From contig VERO01000076.1 in assembly GCA_018882625.1 (NCBI GenBank), positions 1 to 9,370 of the forward strand: a stretch of 9,370 nt of DNA. Reading direction: 5' to 3'. The DNA is from Phycisphaerales bacterium. GTDB taxonomy: Bacteria; Planctomycetota; Phycisphaerae; Phycisphaerales; SM1A02. Made by a program: the position numbers and the translations under genes. Below, piece after piece: positions 1 through 6,240 of the stretch. Every line of letters starts with the position of its first letter. Positions within the stretch are counted from its first letter, which is position 1. A model generated the notes under the pieces. It worked only from the letters and a program-made list of their open reading frames with translations, made no database searches and was not told the origin of the DNA.

Positions 1-1761
1 CCGCCACGCCGCGGTCGCCACGCGCGTGTCGAGCATCGGCGCGCGCGTCTCGAGACCCACGAACATCGCCGCACGGTCCACCTTTACCAGGATGTCGTCG
101 CTCAGATAGTGCAGCGTGTCGAGCGCGATCGATCGCTCCACATCCGACAGCCCGCGCCACCACGGCTCGCCGCTCAGGTCAGGTGCACCCGGCCGCGGCG
201 CACCCGCCACACCTCGCCCACCCACCTCAACTGCACCACCCGCCGCGATCGGCCACTCGTCGGTCCAGCTCGACGCCAGCGACCAGTGCGCATCCACCAT
301 CGAATCCGCCGACATGATCCGGGCCATCCGCCGCAGCAGTGCCGCACGTCCGAGACCCTGCGCCTGCTCGCGCGGCGCACGCCGAATGCCGCTCACCGCA
401 CGATCAGCCGCCCGATGCATCCGCCTCGCACACCACGCCCGCATCCACATCGGCATCCACGCCATCATCGGCCACACCTGCGCAAACACCCGGTGCCGCC
501 GGTACCCGCCGAACATCTCGTCGCCGCCGTCGCCCGTCAGCGCAACGCCCACATGCTGCCGCGCAAGCCGCGCCGCGATCGCCGTGGGAACCTGCGAACT
601 ATCTGCAAACGGCTCGTCATAGATCGATGCGAGCGACGGCACCACTGCAAGCGCCTTCGCATCCGTCGCATGCAGAACGTGATGCCGCACGCCGAGCGCG
701 CGCGCCACTGCCTCGGCCGCGGCGCTCTCGTCATGTGTACGCACATCCTCGGCGCCACTGCCGAACCCAACCGTGAACGCATGCACTGGCGCCGCGCTGC
801 ACTCTTGCGCATGCTCCTGCGCCAGCGCCAGCACGAGCGAAGAGTCGATGCCGCCAGAAAGCAGCACGCCAAGCGGTACATCAGATTCGAGCTGCGACCG
901 CACCGCCTCGCGCACTGCCGTCGTCGCACGCGACAGCGCATCGGCACGCGCGGCCTCGGTGTGAAGAGGTGCGCGCCGCTCGCTCTCGCCAGACACGATC
1001 ACGTCGCCCAGTGACCACCACCGCCGAAGCGTGGGCTCCTCTCCCGCACTCACGCGAAGCCAGTGCCCCGGCGCCAGCTTCTGCAGACCGTGATAGATGC
1101 AGAGTTCGCCAGGCACGCACTGCCACCGCATGAGCGCAGCCACCGCCGCAGCATTCACGCGCCGCTCGAAGCCGGGCATCGCCTCGATCGCCGCGAGCGA
1201 CGACGCAAACACCAGCGACGCGCCGCCGACCGCGCCAGCACGCACGGTCTCTCCGCGAGCCCACGCACCGCCCCCCACCCACCCCCAGTACATCGGCTTC
1301 TGCCCGAATGGATCGCGCGCCAGGTGCAGCATGCGCTCGTGCGCATCCCACGCCGCAAACGCAAACATGCCCTCGACGCGCGAGAGCGTCGCTTCAACCC
1401 CGAACGCATCGATGTGCTCGACAAGCGACTCTGTATCCGCATGGCCCCGCCACGACCGCGCGCCGCCACCGACCACCGCACCCCCATCCACGCGCGCGCG
1501 AAGCTCGCGGTGGTTGTAGATCTCGCCGTTGAGCGCAATCACCCACCGGCCGCTCGCCGACCGCATCGGCTGCGCACCGGCGGAACTTCGGTCGATGATC
1601 GCCAGCCGCGCGTGCCCAATCCACACGCCCGCGTCCGCATCACCCCACGAGCCAGATCCATCGGGACCGCGCCGCGCCAGCGCATCGAGCGCTCGCTGGC
1701 CACCCTCCGCGCCAAGCGTGCGCGGAAGCCCACCTCCAAGCGCGCCGACGATGCCGCACAT
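1..1761 (-). CDS. asnB: Asparagine synthetase (glutamine-hydrolysing) AsnB-type, C-terminus cut by window edge
   Basis: This is a class II glutamine amidotransferase fused to an ATP-dependent asparagine synthetase domain. It takes ammonia from glutamine and transfers it to an aspartyl-AMP-like intermediate in the cytoplasm. I translated all 587 codons and found no stop. The N-terminus is MCGIVGA with the Cys2 nucleophile, followed by RRGPDG (30-35), NGEIYNH (78-84), a glutaminase-domain segment at 128-139 and RDPFGQKPMYW (149-159). The synthetase domain has the PP-loop SGGIDSS (302-308), DEPFADSSQVPT (382-393), LTGDGGDEMFGGYRRH (408-423) and LSDDILVKVDRAAMF (553-567). The Met at 1761 is chosen because Cys2 must become N-terminal; an in-frame ATG at 1785 would bury it. 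The PP-loop lies some 40 or more residues later than in short AsnB proteins, so this is a long family member of the kind common in polysaccharide loci. The true amide acceptor may be a sugar or peptide rather than free aspartate. The gene is divergent from the sulfotransferase at 1828. Confidence 0.95.
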   Translation of the reverse strand, partial: MCGIVGALGGGLPRTLGAEGGQRALDALARRGPDGSGSWGDADAGVWIGHARLAIIDRSSAGAQPMRSASGRWVIALNGEIYNHRELRARVDGGAVVGGGARSWRGHADTESLVEHIDAFGVEATLSRVEGMFAFAAWDAHERMLHLARDPFGQKPMYWGWVGGGAWARGETVRAGAVGGASLVFASSLAAIEAMPGFERRVNAAAVAALMRWQCVPGELCIYHGLQKLAPGHWLRVSAGEEPTLRRWWSLGDVIVSGESERRAPLHTEAARADALSRATTAVREAVRSQLESDVPLGVLLSGGIDSSLVLALAQEHAQECSAAPVHAFTVGFGSGAEDVRTHDESAAAEAVARALGVRHHVLHATDAKALAVVPSLASIYDEPFADSSQVPTAIAARLARQHVGVALTGDGGDEMFGGYRRHRVFAQVWPMMAWMPMWMRAWCARRMHRAADRAVSGIRRAPREQAQGLGRAALLRRMARIMSADSMVDAHWSLASSWTDEWPIAAGGAVEVGGRGVAGAPRPGAPDLSGEPWWRGLSDVERSIALDTLHYLSDDILVKVDRAAMFVGLETRAPMLDTRVATAAWR

Positions 1762-1768
1762 GCCGCGA

Positions 1769-1774
1769 AGGCTA
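1769..1774 (-). promoter_or_regulatory. Putative -10 box (TAGCCT) for asnB, leaderless type
   Basis: Read on the minus strand, TAGCCT lies 7 bases before the asnB ATG, fitting a TANNNT -10 box whose transcript would begin at or next to the start codon. The same TAGCCT at the same spacing is kept in front of the asnB relic (4247-4252). A purine-rich GAGGAGGGG lies just upstream, about 15 bases from the ATG, which is too far for normal Shine-Dalgarno spacing. No good -35 is visible. Confidence 0.4.
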
Positions 1775-1792
1775 CCCCTCCTCATGCGGCGA

Positions 1793-1821
1793 TTGCGCTG
1801 ACTTACGCGTCCCTTTACCTT
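1793..1821 (+). promoter_or_regulatory. Putative promoter of the first sulfotransferase gene
   Basis: TTGCGC (1793-1798) and TACCTT (1816-1821) are separated by 17 bases, the best spacing for a housekeeping sigma-70-type promoter. The -10 box ends 6 bases before the ATG at 1828, so any transcript would have almost no leader. The whole divergent gap to asnB is only 66 bases and holds both genes' signals. Confidence 0.45.
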
Positions 1822-1827
1822 CGCCCG

Positions 1828-2634
1828 ATGTACAGTCCTACGAGGCACGCGGAGGATGTTGTCGACTTCCTCGGCATCGGCGCACAGAAGTGTGGCACTT
1901 CCTGGCTCCACCGCCAGATGTCGCGCCACCCACAGGTCACCTTCCCGAAGGGCAAGGAGTACCACTACTGGGACACGGGCGAGCATCCGGACGCTGACAT
2001 GTGGGTCTCCTCACTGCAGCCCTCGAGGCGCACCACACCAGACGGTAGGCGTGTGGTCACAGGCGAGATCACCCCCGCATACGCCATCCTGCCAACGGAG
2101 CGCATTCGCGCCATCCGAGAACGTTGCCCTGACATCCGGATCTTCATCAGCTTGCGTAATCCGGTAGAACGTGCCTGGTCCGCGGCGTTGATGGCTGTCG
2201 TGCGGAGCGAAATGACGCCGATTGAGGCGAGTGACCAGTGGTTCCTCGATCACTTCCGCTCGTTCGCATCGATGGCACGTGGCGACTACGCATCGTGCCT
2301 GGAACGGTGGTGGTCTGAGTTTCCACGTGATCAGCTGCTAGTCATCTTCAGCGATGACATTGCCGCTCGTCCGGCAGATGTGCTCCAATCCCTCGCGACG
2401 CACCTCGGCATCGACGGGGCTGATTTCGCGAGCCTGCCCGAGTCCACGATCCGCGAGCTGGTCCGGACGAAGATTCGCCCATCAGTCGCAGCTTCCGGTA
2501 CGCCAGCACTGCGCCCAACACTTGTCGGGCCACTGCTCGAGATGTACGCCGAACCAATCGACCGGCTCCAGAGACTGATCGATCGCGATGTCTCCCACTG
2601 GCGCCTCCCCCCAGCGCTGCCGCAATCGCTCTGA
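1828..2634 (+). CDS. PAPS-dependent sulfotransferase (Sulfotransfer_1/3, NDST-like)
   Basis: This 268-residue protein is predicted to transfer sulfate from PAPS to a hydroxyl or amino group, probably on a carbohydrate. The 5'-phosphosulfate loop is GIGAQKCGTSWLH (16-28), with the catalytic-type Lys21. PKGKEYHYW (40-48) supplies the acidic residue seen in heparan N-sulfotransferase-like enzymes. The 3'-phosphate site is SLRNPVERAWSAAL (108-121). GDYASCLERWWSEFPRDQLLV (residues 152-172) and SDDIAARPADVL (175-186) complete the usual fold, and the length is normal for bacterial members. The reading frame stays open upstream to 1063, but that part is antisense to asnB. The first ATG that leaves the phosphosulfate loop near the N-terminus is at 1828, and a promoter-like pair precedes it. 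Third codon positions look less biased than in asnB, a weak hint of different ancestry. The substrate cannot be told; location in a polysaccharide locus suggests a surface glycan. Confidence 0.9.
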   Translation: MYSPTRHAEDVVDFLGIGAQKCGTSWLHRQMSRHPQVTFPKGKEYHYWDTGEHPDADMWVSSLQPSRRTTPDGRRVVTGEITPAYAILPTERIRAIRERCPDIRIFISLRNPVERAWSAALMAVVRSEMTPIEASDQWFLDHFRSFASMARGDYASCLERWWSEFPRDQLLVIFSDDIAARPADVLQSLATHLGIDGADFASLPESTIRELVRTKIRPSVAASGTPALRPTLVGPLLEMYAEPIDRLQRLIDRDVSHWRLPPALPQSL

Positions 2635-2682
2635 CCGCAGCCGCCCCCATGCACCAGTGCCGGTCCGGGCGCCACGCACGGC

Positions 2683-2688
2683 TAACCT
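2683..2688 (+). promoter_or_regulatory. Putative -10 box (TAACCT), leaderless type
   Basis: TAACCT ends 6 bases before the ATG at 2695, the same arrangement as in front of the gene at 1828. No clear -35 is seen 16-18 bases upstream. It argues for 2695 over the in-frame ATG at 2710 and suggests that this gene can be transcribed separately from the sulfotransferase before it. Confidence 0.35.
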
Positions 2689-2694
2689 GCAGCC

Positions 2695-3447
2695 ATGGTC
2701 ACTGAGCGCATGAAGGCACTCGTACTGACCTTTGACCGGAACTCGGCAGTCGCGGAGCACATGATGCGCCGCTATGACGCAGCCTGGCCAGCTCACCCCT
2801 TCGAGTTCTTGGTCCCCTTCCAGGATCGGCTCCACGTCGCCGATTCGCCCCGGAGGCGGCTCGTGTGTTCGCCGCCGGGCATCCGGGGCACGATTCTCGC
2901 GCTCATCGGCGACCTACCCAATGAGGAGTGGGTCTACTGGTGCATCGATGACAAGTACCCGATCGAGCTGCGCACCGGTCGGATCGAGCGCATCGCCGCC
3001 GCCATACGTGATGGCGTGCCTGATCAGGTCAGCGGCATCCTTTGCTGCCGTGCGCGGCGGATGCTCGATCCCGGGTTCCTCAGCGGCGAGCGAATGCTGC
3101 TCGGCGGCGAGACGCTCCTGAGGCGGGTCGGCTACCAGCAGATCTGGATACACCAGTTTGTGCGCGTGGAGGTGCTTCGGCACCTCTTCCGCGACCTCCC
3201 GCGCGACGACATGACGCCGCCGATGCTCGAAGCGCACAAGGACCGTACCCCGCTTCCGGGCGACCACGCGCTTTTCGTCACAGAGGAGAACCTCGCGACG
3301 TTCGGCGAGAGCACGCAAAGCGGTTTGCTCACCTCTAACTGTGTCGCGAGCATGAGGGAGATGGGCATCCCGATTCCCCCTTGGCAGCCACAAGTCCCCG
3401 CCCCCGAGGTCCTCATCGGGTTCCTCCCCCCGGGCACTCACCGATGA
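2695..3447 (+). CDS. Conserved-looking protein of unknown function, possibly glycosyltransferase-like
   Basis: I do not recognise this 250-residue protein with confidence. It opens with a beta-strand-like MKALVLTFDRN (6-16) and has HPFEFLVPFQD (34-44). The most striking motif is WVYWCIDDKYPIEL (79-92), where a DD pair after a hydrophobic strand could be a DxD-like nucleotide-sugar and metal site. LLTSNCVASMREMGIPIPPW (211-230) lies near the end. There is no signal peptide or membrane segment, so it should be cytoplasmic. This organisation recalls small nucleotide-diphospho-sugar transferase-like proteins found beside sulfotransferases in capsule clusters, but that is inference from motif shape only. 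It follows the first sulfotransferase by 60 bases, and its stop overlaps the second sulfotransferase's start as ATGA, so those two are very likely co-translated and functionally linked. An alternative start is the ATG at 2710. Confidence 0.75.
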   Translation: MVTERMKALVLTFDRNSAVAEHMMRRYDAAWPAHPFEFLVPFQDRLHVADSPRRRLVCSPPGIRGTILALIGDLPNEEWVYWCIDDKYPIELRTGRIERIAAAIRDGVPDQVSGILCCRARRMLDPGFLSGERMLLGGETLLRRVGYQQIWIHQFVRVEVLRHLFRDLPRDDMTPPMLEAHKDRTPLPGDHALFVTEENLATFGESTQSGLLTSNCVASMREMGIPIPPWQPQVPAPEVLIGFLPPGTHR

Positions 3448-4031
3448 TCTCGCACGCCCACCGCTTCATCTTCGTGCACGCCGGGCGCACCGGCGGCAGC
3501 ACGATCGAGCGGATGGCCGGCATTCCGCTGACCGACGATCCCCGCACGCAGTGGCTTGGTAACACCGACTTCGCCGACAAGCATGCGAGGCTCCAGCACT
3601 ACTACAGCGCCTACCCCGAGCAGTTCCGCTCGTACTTCAAGTTCACGATTGTCCGCAACCCCTTCGACCGGCTTCACTCGGCATGGCACTGGCGCACTCG
3701 GGTGGTGCAGGATCTGTGCGGCATGCCGCTGCGCGAGTTCATCGACACCCGACCTGCGGGCTACTCGTTTGTCGAGCGCTTTGCCGTCGAAGGCATGTCG
3801 ATCACCGAGTCGGTTGGCCTATTCGACCACATTGCACGCTTCGAGAAGCTCGCGGAGGAGTACAACTTCCTCATCGCAAGGATCGGGCTCCCGCCTGGCC
3901 CCGTGCCGCACACCAACCGCACCGCGGCCGGCGACTACCGCGACGCATACGACCAGCAGACCGTCGATCTCGTGCGGCGCAAGTTCGGCCGCGACCTGGA
4001 GCTCTTCAGGTACGACTTCGCGGCCTCGTGA
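3444..4031 (+). CDS. Sulfotransferase family 2 (Sulfotransfer_2-like) protein
   Basis: This 195-residue cytoplasmic protein resembles the Sulfotransfer_2 group (chondroitin, dermatan and heparan O-sulfotransferases and bacterial relatives). The phosphosulfate loop is FIFVHAGRTGGSTIERM (8-24), where the family usually has HIPKTAGTS. FKFTIVRNPFDRLHSAWHWR (65-84) is the 3'-phosphate site and is textbook for the family. HTNRT (156-160) and a C-terminal segment ending LELFRYDF (185-192) match the usual ending, in which a Tyr and acidic residues recur in bacterial members. The frame is open back to 3381, but the start at 3444 is favoured because it forms an ATGA overlap with the stop of the gene before it, pointing to translational coupling. 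The Lys of the phosphosulfate loop is replaced by Arg15, which may alter rate or donor binding. It is unrelated in sequence to the sulfotransferase at 1828, so the two probably modify different positions. Confidence 0.87.
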   Translation: MISHAHRFIFVHAGRTGGSTIERMAGIPLTDDPRTQWLGNTDFADKHARLQHYYSAYPEQFRSYFKFTIVRNPFDRLHSAWHWRTRVVQDLCGMPLREFIDTRPAGYSFVERFAVEGMSITESVGLFDHIARFEKLAEEYNFLIARIGLPPGPVPHTNRTAAGDYRDAYDQQTVDLVRRKFGRDLELFRYDFAAS

Positions 4032-4082
4032 CCGGTCCGTGAACCCGCGGATCCGTCTCGAAGGCGCGTGCAGCGCACGAGA

Positions 4083-4239
4083 TGTCGGCACCTGCGAATA
4101 GTCCGCAAAGGGGTCGTCACAGATCGATGCGAGCGACGGCACAATCGCGAGCACCTTGGTGTCGGTCGCATGCAGCACGTTATGCCGCGCCAAGCATGCT
4201 CGGCAGCCCCCCGCCGATCGCGCCAACGATGCCGCACAT
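4083..4239 (-). pseudogene. asnB relic: start and one internal segment of a second asparagine synthetase, joined out of frame
   Basis: Read on the minus strand from 4239, the sequence encodes MCGIVGAIGGGLPSMLGA and then a stop; 15 of 18 residues match the start of the intact asnB. Immediately after, in another frame (4187 down to 4083), come residues matching intact asnB 358-393, including VLHATDTKVLAIVPSLAS and DDPFADYSQVPT; 28 of 35 residues match from RHN to VPT. Everything between (about residues 19-357) is missing, and nothing after residue 393 remains. The leader is also homologous as far as about 4262, including TAGCCT seven bases before the ATG. A 22-base exact match links 621-642 and 4121-4142. 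The divergence of about 20 percent shows an old or foreign paralogue, not a recent duplicate. It cannot encode a working enzyme. Confidence 0.88.
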
Positions 4240-4327
4240 GCCCTGAAGGCTACCCTTCTGCTGCGCAGCGCCGAGGCGGATCGACTTGCCCGCGCGAACA
4301 CGAGGTCGCCACTCCCCTCATCCACCC

Positions 4328-5017
4328 ATGACATCGCCGCCCGACAATCCGAAGGATTTTCCGGCCGATCAGCGGGACACCGACTCGATCTCGGCGATCA
4401 TCGACCTCTTCAAGCGCGACGTCGACCGGACGCTGCTCCAGTCACGGCTGCCGATGAGTGTCGACGAGCGTCTCGTCGACCTGCGGCGTTCGCAATCCCT
4501 CGTCCGGGAGTTCGACTCAGCGCGCACGACCCAGCCGCGACCAATGACCGACCTCCCGCACATGCTCCGGCTCCTGGCGCTGCACCGCATCGACTTCATC
4601 GTCGTCGACGGCATCGCCGCGATCGCTCACGGGTCAGCGCGGTTCACGTTCGACCTTGACATCGTCTACTCGCGCGATCCCGACAACATCGCACGGCTCG
4701 TCGCCGCGCTCGCCCCGCTGTCGCCTCGGCTGCGCGGCGCGCCGGAGGGCCTGCCGTTCAGGCTCGATGCGCGCACCATCGCCAGCGGCCTCAACTTCAC
4801 GCTGAGCACTGACGCGGGTCCGATCGACCTCCTCGGCGAAGTGACTGGCGGCGGCGGCTACACGCAGCTCGCGCCCCACTCCCAGACCGCCAGCGTGTTC
4901 GGCACCACGTGCCGCGTGGTCTCGCTCGACAAGCTCATCATGCTCAAGCGCGCGGCCGGCCGGCCTTCAGACCTGATCGCGATCGCCGAGCTAGAGCTGC
5001 TGCGCGACGGGGCGTAG
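4328..5017 (+). CDS. Nucleotidyltransferase-fold protein with N-terminal DRTLL-type extension (possible fused toxin-antitoxin-like module)
   Basis: This 229-residue cytoplasmic protein has two parts. Residues 20-62 (ISAIIDLFKRDVDRTLLQSR and LPMSVDERLVDLRRSQSLV) are helical and resemble the small proteins with DRTLLREN and ERL motifs often encoded just before a nucleotidyltransferase gene. Residues 73-229 form an MNT/AbiEii-like nucleotidyltransferase domain: IDFIVVDGIAAIAHGS (88-103), the metal-binding pair D109 and D111 in TFDLDIVYSRDPDN (107-120), GLNFTLSTDAGPIDLLGEV (154-172) with the third acidic residue D167, and LIMLKRAAGRPSDL (203-216). Such domains move NMPs onto proteins or RNA in some toxin-antitoxin systems. 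The usual glycine pair of the first motif is Asp-Gly here (94-95). ATG 4328 is the first ATG; a TTG at 4286 would add 14 residues. The Met at residue 73 could be an internal start for the catalytic part. The gene abuts the asnB relic and is not an obvious polysaccharide gene. Confidence 0.85.
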   Translation: MTSPPDNPKDFPADQRDTDSISAIIDLFKRDVDRTLLQSRLPMSVDERLVDLRRSQSLVREFDSARTTQPRPMTDLPHMLRLLALHRIDFIVVDGIAAIAHGSARFTFDLDIVYSRDPDNIARLVAALAPLSPRLRGAPEGLPFRLDARTIASGLNFTLSTDAGPIDLLGEVTGGGGYTQLAPHSQTASVFGTTCRVVSLDKLIMLKRAAGRPSDLIAIAELELLRDGA

Positions 5018-5049
5018 GCGAGTGGGCGGGTAGGGGTCTGGGCATTTTC

Positions 5050-5062
5050 AAAGTTGAACTTT
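5050..5062. promoter_or_regulatory. AT-rich palindrome, possible operator
   Basis: AAAGTT-G-AACTTT is a perfect 6+6 inverted repeat about the central G. It overlaps a second perfect repeat, TTCAA-AG-TTGAA (5047-5058). Such overlapping dyads in an AT island between genes are typical of a dimeric repressor site. It lies 32 bases after the nucleotidyltransferase stop and about 150 bases before the DUF218 start, so which gene it would serve is unclear. Confidence 0.3.
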
Positions 5063-5195
5063 CAATCCGCACGGAAAGAGGCCTTAGGGATCTCTGGGGC
5101 ATGCGCGCCCCATAACCGACGCGGCGATCAGCCCACACCCTCCACCGCCGCTATCGTCGCGCGCACTGAACGGGCTCGAGCTTGGCCGATGCGAC

Positions 5196-5201
5196 TAGAC
5201 G
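5196..5201 (+). promoter_or_regulatory. Weak -10-like box (TAGACG) before the DUF218 gene
   Basis: TAGACG lies 7 bases before the ATG at 5209, the same spacing as the TANNNT boxes before asnB and its relic, but the last base is G instead of T. It is listed only because of the positional agreement. Confidence 0.2.
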
Positions 5202-5208
5202 TGACCCC

Positions 5209-6081
5209 ATGATCCCCACCCGGTGGTATCTCCCGTTCTTCCTGCCGTCGACGGCGCTCATGATCGGCATCGCGCTGGCGCTGCTGGTGGCGTGGCTCGC
5301 GTCGCGGCGCGCGGCCCGCGCGGGGTACGCACCAGACCGCGCGACCGCCGCTCGCGCCCCCCGCTCCATCGCTGCCCTGCTTCCCGGCGGCGGACCCTGG
5401 CTCCTCACCGCACGCATCGCCCGCTGGCTCGCAGGTGCGCTCGCAGCGCTGATGCTGCTCCTCTCGCTTCCGGTCACCGCGATCGCGCTCACGCGTGCGG
5501 TCGAGCATCCCTACGAACCTGTCGATCCCGCCTCGCTGCCGCACGCCGATGCCATCGTGGTGCTCTCGGGCTCCATCTGGCACACCACTGCCTCGGACGG
5601 CTACATCCATACGCGTATCGGTGCCGCCCATGACCGCTTCGACACCGGCATCGCGGCGTGGCATTCCGGCCGCGCGCCCATCATGGCGTTCGGCAGCGGC
5701 CTCGGCCGCACGCCCAACGTCCCCACCGAAGGCCCGTGGAGCCGCGACCGGGCGATCAGGCTCGGCGTGCCGGCTGATGCGATCCTTGTGGGCACCGATG
5801 CCTACTACACCTCCGACGAGGCCGCGCACGTCGCGGATCAGCTGCGCAGCCGCGGAGTGAAGACCATCATCCTGTGCACCAGCGCCTTCCACATGCAGCG
5901 GTCGATCTGGCACTACGAGCAGGAAGGCTTCGATGTCACGCCGCTGCCCTGCCACTTTCTCACCCGCGGCGCCGCCGAGCGATTCGACTGGCGCCAGCTG
6001 ATTCCCTCCGCGCGCGCTCTCGAGCAGGCCGACCTCTGCTTCAAGGAATGGCTCGGCCGCGCGGCGCAAGTGGTGCCCTAA
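5209..6081 (+). CDS. DUF218/YdcF-like (ElyC/SanA-type) inner-membrane protein
   Basis: This 290-residue protein has two N-terminal membrane segments (about residues 8-32 and 68-96) followed by a DUF218 domain. The domain begins ADAIVVLSGSIWH (113-125) and continues with TRIGAAHDRFDTGIAAW (135-151), IMAFGSG (158-164), a Glu-containing segment EGPWSRDRAIRLGVPADAIL (174-193), SDEAAHVADQL (202-212) and VKTIILCTSAFHMQRSIWHY (217-236). These are the usual blocks: GG/SG strand, R-E pair, and a late Ser/Thr-x-x-x-H-x-x-R motif. Family members such as ElyC and SanA affect cell-envelope polymer assembly, but no firm biochemical reaction is established for most. The topology would place the domain in the periplasm if the N-terminus is inside. 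ATG 5209 is chosen over the TTG at 5182 because it puts the first membrane segment at the very N-terminus. The O-antigen ligase-like gene follows in the same direction, so an envelope-glycan role is plausible. Confidence 0.9.
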   Translation: MIPTRWYLPFFLPSTALMIGIALALLVAWLASRRAARAGYAPDRATAARAPRSIAALLPGGGPWLLTARIARWLAGALAALMLLLSLPVTAIALTRAVEHPYEPVDPASLPHADAIVVLSGSIWHTTASDGYIHTRIGAAHDRFDTGIAAWHSGRAPIMAFGSGLGRTPNVPTEGPWSRDRAIRLGVPADAILVGTDAYYTSDEAAHVADQLRSRGVKTIILCTSAFHMQRSIWHYEQEGFDVTPLPCHFLTRGAAERFDWRQLIPSARALEQADLCFKEWLGRAAQVVP

Positions 6082-6096
6082 CCTGGTTTCCCCTGC

Positions 6097-6133
6097 GCGG
6101 CCACGCGGCTGGATCATCCGGCGGCCACGCGGC
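6097..6133. repeat. Short direct repeat, 13 bases twice
   Basis: GCGGCCACGCGGC occurs at 6097-6109 and again exactly at 6121-6133, 24 bases apart, in the gap between the DUF218 and ligase genes. At this base composition it may be chance or a small slippage duplication. Confidence 0.45.
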
Positions 6134-6209
6134 GCTGCAGGCACCCCACGAGCGCACACCGGGTGTACGCGCGGACGGCTCGCCGTTACCCTACGTGTGC
6201 GTTGAGCGC

Positions 6210-6226
6210 GATAGGCCTGACCTATC
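6210..6226. promoter_or_regulatory. Inverted repeat just before the ligase gene
   Basis: GATAGG and CCTATC flank a 5-base centre (CCTGA), forming a perfect 6-bp dyad 14 bases before the likely GTG start at 6241. It could be an operator or a small leader hairpin. If translation really starts at 6163 or 6202 it lies inside the coding region and means little. Confidence 0.3.
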
Positions 6227-6240
6227 TCCCAGCTGACATC

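Larger units (their letters stand above)
5018..5208. other. Intergenic region with AT-rich palindrome and a GC hairpin
   Basis: These 191 bases separate the nucleotidyltransferase gene from the DUF218 gene. They hold an AT-rich island (about 5043-5068) that stands out from its GC-rich surroundings and contains overlapping small palindromes. They also hold GGGGC and GCCCC arms around ATGCGC (5096-5111), which could form a short hairpin; no T-run follows, so it is a poor terminator. No RNA gene or open frame with recognisable content was seen. Confidence 0.5.

Noticed and set aside
109..1014. 301-codon plus-strand frame at the left end
   Set aside because: It is antisense to asnB and Arg/His/Pro-rich with no domain. 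The minus strand encodes all the catalytic motifs of asparagine synthetase.
1776..1784. GAGGAGGGG (minus strand) as the Shine-Dalgarno sequence of asnB
   Set aside because: It lies about 15 bases from the ATG that must be used to expose Cys2, which is longer than effective spacing. The -10-like TAGCCT lies between it and the start, so it would not be on a leaderless transcript.
1063..1827. Long open frame upstream of the first sulfotransferase, continuous with it
   Set aside because: It is antisense to the asnB N-terminal half, is rich in Arg/Pro/His as expected for a GC-rich shadow frame, and would place the sulfotransferase loop about 270 residues into the protein. The intact asnB translation explains this DNA.
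4067..4079. CGTGC-AGC-GCACG hairpin after the second sulfotransferase
   Set aside because: The stem is only 5 bp and no T-run follows on either strand, so it is not a convincing terminator.
3819..4334. 171-codon minus-strand frame containing the relic's DDPFADYSQVPT motif
   Set aside because: Only the middle part resembles asnB. Its ends are unrelated shadow sequence opposite the second sulfotransferase and in the intergenic region, so it is a pseudogene fragment, not a gene.
5096..5111. GGGGC/GCCCC hairpin as an intrinsic terminator
   Set aside because: It has a 5-bp stem and no downstream T tract. Short GC hairpins are expected by chance at this composition.
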